Assembly (NCBI GenBank): GCA_949357655.1
Contig: CASHTG010000017.1
Span: forward strand, 1,178,001 to 1,242,000
DNA: 64,000 nt
Source of the DNA: Parascedosporium putredinis
Taxonomy: Eukaryota; Ascomycota; Sordariomycetes; Microascales; Microascaceae
Direction of reading: 5' to 3'
This document shows, piece by piece, positions 60,529 through 64,000 of this stretch (positions are counted from its first letter, which is position 1; every line of letters begins with the position of its first letter). The notes beneath the pieces were generated by a model, which saw nothing but the letters and a program-made list of their open reading frames with translations, did no database searches and had not been told where the DNA came from. The translations under genes and the position numbers were made by a program.

Positions 60529-62031
60529 CTATGGGTTACTTCCCCTGTAGATGTCGAGGGCGACAGACTGGTCGCCTTCTGGCGGCGCGACGAAGTCGCC
60601 ATCAAAGATCGTCGGCCTAAGCTCACCCACAACCGCTTGTTAGAAAAGCTCGCCGGCCACATCCTCTTTCCCCAAAGGGGATGATCTCAAAAAAGAAATT
60701 GATGGAATGAGGATATATGTAACTAGGGAAACATACAAATCATAACTGGGATAGATTGCGCCCTCAGGAAGCCCCAAGCTAGGCGGGATCGGATGGAAAA
60801 CATCACCCCAGTACCGCTTCCACACGCGCAGGTTGGGAAGAAACTTGAAGTCGTCGAGGAGGCCGGACCAATTATGGTCGCTTGGCATGTTTAGCCCGCG
60901 GGACCACGAGTTCTTGTCCCGGGACAGCGGCGTGCTGATGGTGATGGTGAGGGACAGGCCCCGGAGGTCCCGCGCCATGGGATAGACGACCTTGACGAGA
61001 AAAGTCGCGTGATCCAGGCTCATCATGCGGTCCCACCGCAGGTAGCTCCGCGGTTCGACGTAAGAATCCCGCCGGCGCGCGTCCACGTAAATGTTGACCT
61101 CTTTACAGCCCGTCATCTCGGAAAGGTGGAGCCAGTGGAAGTCGTTGCCCCAGTGCTTCTCCCGATAGAGCCCGAAGCAGGATAGGAGAGTGGGGAAGTT
61201 GAGCGGGAGGGAGATGTCGAGCCAGCGTATGCGCGGCACATACGGCTTGGTTGCCAGTATGACGCGGTCAAAGCCTCCGCAGCCCCGAGAAACGCTTGAG
61301 GCTCGTTGTGTCGACGAAGACGAACCTCGTCATCTCGTACAGCGATTCAAAGCTTTCGAAGTGCCTTTATTCCGGGGAAAAAAGGAGAAGAAGAAGAAAA
61401 TAAAAGAGTTAGCGGTGCCATTATAACTTGGAAAAGAAATCATTCCAAAGCCCTCTGAAAAAGAACATGGGTGCTCGTAACCGGGGGTCTGCTCGGTGCC
61501 CTACATCGCCTTACACGTCAAGAGCACGGGAAGGTAGCTCTTGGGCTGGTACTCCCCGCCAAGCTCGCACGGGCAGTGGAATCTCGTCAGCCTTTCGCCA
61601 CTCGCTTCATATCGATCGGCCGGTAGGCCAGCCCGTTCAAGGCGGCCAAAAGCGCCTCCTCGCATCGCCAGTGATTGAGCCACTGCGAGTGAAGCCGGGC
61701 GTGCCAGAGGGGGCTCACGGGTAACCCTCGCCAGTGTTCACCTTGGGCTCGAGCCCTTTCAAACTCGTCCTGGGCCTCGTTCACCATACAAAACTCGGTC
61801 GTGCAAGGCCAAAAGCAAAAGCCCGGCTTTCCCGAGCCCCCTTGTCTCGGTGCCAAAAGACATGCTGCGCTAGGCCCTCGCTCCTCCACAGCTCCGGGTA
61901 TATAGCGTCCCGGACCTCCCGGGGAACTTGGAGAAAAACGGAGACTGGGTTTGCTGGTCTTGGATGTGGAGACCGTCGGCGAACGGCCGCGGCTCGCTCC
62001 GCCCGTGCCTGTGAGTGCCTGCAGCAGACAT
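60529..62031 (-). CDS. DUF7730 / F-box-like fungal protein
   Basis: A member of the large fungal group with a DUF7730-type, F-box-like start; function unknown. From 62031 the protein leads into Gln-Ser-Pro-Phe-Phe-Ser-Lys and, after one added C in run G4 at 61921-61924, Pro-Arg-Glu-Val-Arg-Asp-Ala-Ile-Tyr-Pro-Glu-Leu-Trp. Further signs are Leu-Pro-Val-Leu-Leu-Thr-Cys-Lys-Ala-Met, Thr-Thr-Ser-Leu-Lys-Arg-Phe-Ser-Gly-Leu and Val-Pro-Arg-Ile-Arg-Trp-Leu-Asp-Ile-Ser-Leu-Pro. Several frame changes occur between them, one probably an extra T near 61276. An A/G-rich stretch near 61375-61440 is likely an intron. As sequenced the last long frame stops at 60640. An exon after a further intron (acceptor near 60646), with Phe-Asp-Gly-Asp-Phe-Val-Ala-Pro-Glu-Gly and a stop at 60529, fits this genome's codon use better. 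The exact structure is uncertain. Confidence 0.6.
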
Positions 62032-63151
62032 CTCGGGAGGTTTCATCCAGCCCCAAGCGTTGGCTCGTCTCAGAGGGCAGGCAAGAGAGGAAGAAAAACA
62101 ATGGGGGAGAGAGAGGTAGATGGGTCGTGGGAGGGACCAGGTAGCGCGCGGCGGCCGAAGAGGGGTATTGTCCTGCATGCATCTCCCCTTTGATGCTCCG
62201 AGTGGCGGCTTTTTTCGATTATCAGGAACTCAATCTGATCAAAGTATTGGCTATCTCAGGTCGTACACTGAGCAATGTCTAAGCCATGGATTAGCCGTTG
62301 TCAGCATTTTGGCGTTCTGCACGACCAGCTCAGTCCCGTACAAGTCCGATGCATGAAAGCATCCATGTTGGCAAGCATGCTGCTCGGCTCGGAGAAAACG
62401 TTGTTCGAATAACGGGGTACCTGGGGAAAGTCGACGCGATGTAGAAAGCGGAATTTCCTCCAACACGAGATCTGGAGAGGTGCGGGGCACATTCACAAAA
62501 GTGTCGATCGGGGTCCGTCAAGAGGATGATGATTGGATATAGATATGGCACTAAAGCGAACGAGTGGTATCGGTTGCTCTGAGCCGCGTTCGCGGGTTGC
62601 CATCGCCACCCTAACCCTAACACAACCCTAAAGAGTCCCAAGGGGTGGCCATGAGCTGACTAGTGCGCATGATATCGGACGACAGCAAGCGCGGGGCTGC
62701 GATGGCGTCTTGGGTATTAAAGGGCCGGTGGATGGCTTCAGCGAGTTCTGTGATACTCTTTTCTCCTTATCCTGCTTTCTTCCTGGTTCTTCTCAGTCAC
62801 CTTCAGTATAGGTTTCCCAGGCCAATATTTGATGAGCCGTTCCCGGCTTGAAGTTACGACGAGACAGAGATTTGGGGAGCTCCATGGTTTTAAGTTGGAT
62901 ACTGGATGAGTTTAGTTGTCTAGGCGCGCCTCGGAGGACACTATTTCCAGAGCACCATTTTGATATTCATTCACGGCACCTCGAATGGAAGGATATTGAA
63001 GATTAGTAAGAAGTTGAAAACTATAAGAAACGAAAGGCGAGGTACATTGGTCAAGAACATAAGGGGACATTGATGACAATAGAAAAGAAAAGCTTATACA
63101 GAAGAAAATCCGTCCCCCAAGAAACAACTGCATGAAACCAAACTCCTCGAC
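62032..63151. other. Intergenic interval with telomere-like repeat
   Basis: This is upstream of the DUF7730 gene and downstream of the OPT gene. It holds a short CCCTAA repeat at 62608-62632 and otherwise no supported feature. Confidence 0.55.
62608..62632 (-). repeat. Short interstitial telomere-like repeat (TTAGGG)n
   Basis: Two perfect CCCTAA units and a third separated by a few bases. The same motif also occurs as a 'telo box' bound by transcription factors in some fungal and plant promoters. It is too short to be a chromosome end. Confidence 0.7.
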
Positions 63152-64000
63152 TTAGTGGAAGTCACCAAGTCTCGGTCCGAAATATTCTTCAGGGTCGGTA
63201 AGCTCCAGAAGAGTGCAGCTACCCTCGCAGCCTTCAAAGGCGCCATCATTACCCCACCAATGGACCTCCTTGCCCCAGATTTGGAGCGCGAAAAAGATAA
63301 CGATACCTGAGATGGCAACGGCGCACGAGAAAGCAGCTGAGGTGACGAAGTTGTACTGTGAGAGGGAAAAACAAAGAGAGTTAGCAACACTCACGCATCT
63401 ACTGGGTACCCGAGCTAGGGAAAGAGAAAGGGAACTCACCTTGGACCAGAAGTCTAGGTACCTCTTCTTGAGGAAGAGCCACGAGAAGGCGGCGACAGGA
63501 ACGGCAGGCCAGATGTAGGCCAGGGTATAAGGAGACCAGCTGAGGGCGCCGTTGAACATGACAACAGGATGGGCGTTACGGATGATGGCGTTCTTAGGCC
63601 ACTTGAGGCTGAGTACGTAGAAGATGGCCACAACAAGGACGCCCGCAGGGAATCCGATGAGAGTGACGGCGTACTGGCCACCGACACCCCAAATCTTCCT
63701 CGGTCCGACCGTGCCCCAGAAGACGGCAGCGGTGAAGAAAGTGTTGACACCCGGGCAGGTAAATCGGAAGGGAGCATCTTCGGTGCAGATATCCTTGATG
63801 TGGACCTGGTACTGGAGAACGGCGATGCTGATAAAAGTCGACACTAGCGTGGGTACCATCTGGGCCCAGAAAGTGAAGCGAGGGGCAATTTTGATGTAGT
63901 GCGCAAGCTTGAGGTCCTGGCTAAAGAGAGAGCGTGAGCCGCCGTGACATAGCCATAAGACTTGAAGAAGCACATGGCGATGGCGTTTCCTTCGACCCAA
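63152..64000 (-). CDS. OPT family oligopeptide transporter, C-terminal part
   Basis: Proton-coupled importer of small peptides or metal-chelator complexes at the plasma membrane. The gene runs off the window, so only about 255 C-terminal residues are seen, in exons 63440-64000 and 63152-63355, joined by an intron with a GTGAGT donor and CACAG acceptor. Family signs are Asn-Ala-Ile-Ala-Met-Cys-Phe-Phe-Lys-Ser-Tyr-Gly-Tyr-Val-Thr, Gln-Asp-Leu-Lys-Leu-Ala-His-Tyr-Ile-Lys-Ile, Met-Val-Pro-Thr, Gly-Pro-Arg-Lys-Ile-Trp-Gly, Pro-Val-Val-Met-Phe-Asn-Gly, and Phe-Trp-Ser-Lys-Tyr-Asn-Phe. Six or so helices are visible. The C-terminus has a Trp-Trp-Gly-Asn-Asp motif and two close cysteines. One T is missing from the run at 63923-63925. 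Confidence 0.92.
   Translation of the reverse strand: MGRRKRHRHVLLQVLWLCHGGSRSLFSQDLKLAHYIKIAPRFTFWAQMVPTLVSTFISIAVLQYQVHIKDICTEDAPFRFTCPGVNTFFTAAVFWGTVGPRKIWGVGGQYAVTLIGFPAGVLVVAIFYVLSLKWPKNAIIRNAHPVVMFNGALSWSPYTLAYIWPAVPVAAFSWLFLKKRYLDFWSKVSSLSLSLARVPSRCVSVANSLCFSLSQYNFVTSAAFSCAVAISGIVIFFALQIWGKEVHWWGNDGAFEGCEGSCTLLELTDPEEYFGPRLGDFH

Noticed and set aside
60400..60684. 94-codon plus-strand frame with charged residues
   Set aside because: A minus-strand frame over the same bases fits the window's codon use better and continues the DUF7730 gene. I treat the plus frame as a shadow, though it looked convincing at first.
12502..63355. A biosynthetic gene cluster
   Set aside because: No polyketide synthase, peptide synthetase, terpene cyclase or cluster regulator is present. 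The genes are unrelated housekeeping, secreted and membrane functions.
1..64000. CRISPR array, bacterial operon, phage or plasmid features
   Set aside because: There are no regularly spaced repeats, ribosome binding sites or bacterial gene order. Spliceosomal introns and gene content are fungal.

Overview
This window looks like nuclear DNA of a filamentous ascomycete, most likely a Sordariomycete. Genes are split by short GT-AG introns (about 40-390 bp). Recognisable genes favour G or C at third codon positions. The gene set is fungal: a PTH11-like rhodopsin-domain membrane protein, a GH7 cellulase, a DUF8004 protein, dynactin p62, 40S ribosomal protein S7, DUF4360, a Pns1 transporter, a DUF7730 protein and an OPT transporter. 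Nothing suggests an organelle, a plasmid or a bacterium.

Layout. 1-12.5 kb holds no gene I can support. 12.5-27.5 kb carries the rhodopsin-domain protein (+), an ADP-ribosylglycohydrolase (-), a secreted GH7 endoglucanase-type enzyme (-), a four-helix EXPERA-like membrane protein (+) and a DUF8004 protein (-). 27.5-31.7 kb is empty apart from one long orphan reading frame. 31.7-39 kb holds dynactin p62 (+) converging on ribosomal protein S7 (-), an unrecognised locus, and two candidate secreted proteins (-). 39-52.7 kb is a second long stretch without convincing genes, rich in simple repeats. 52.7-64 kb holds a secreted DUF4360 protein (+), Pns1 (-), a secreted periplasmic-binding-protein-like protein (+), a DUF7730 protein (-) and the 3' end of an oligopeptide transporter (-). 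There is no operon-like order. GH7, DUF4360, the binding-protein-like protein and OPT would fit life on polymeric substrates, but nothing shows joint regulation.

The strongest general signal is technical. Eleven of the thirteen best-supported genes (the exceptions are the rhodopsin-domain and EXPERA-like genes) are interrupted by single-base frame breaks. Almost all would be repaired by one extra base in a short homopolymer, usually a run of C or G. Even the essential ribosomal protein S7 gene is affected. I read this as uncorrected homopolymer shortening in the assembly, not as pseudogenes, and I annotate the genes as intact with the break positions given.

The most interesting biological leads are a GH7 enzyme with a probable GPI-anchor tail that appears only after frame repair, a secreted substrate-binding-protein-like protein in a eukaryote, an ADP-ribosylglycohydrolase with a Gly/Asn/Tyr/His repeat tail, and a 10-base word (TACTTCGTAC) found six times, only outside recognised genes.
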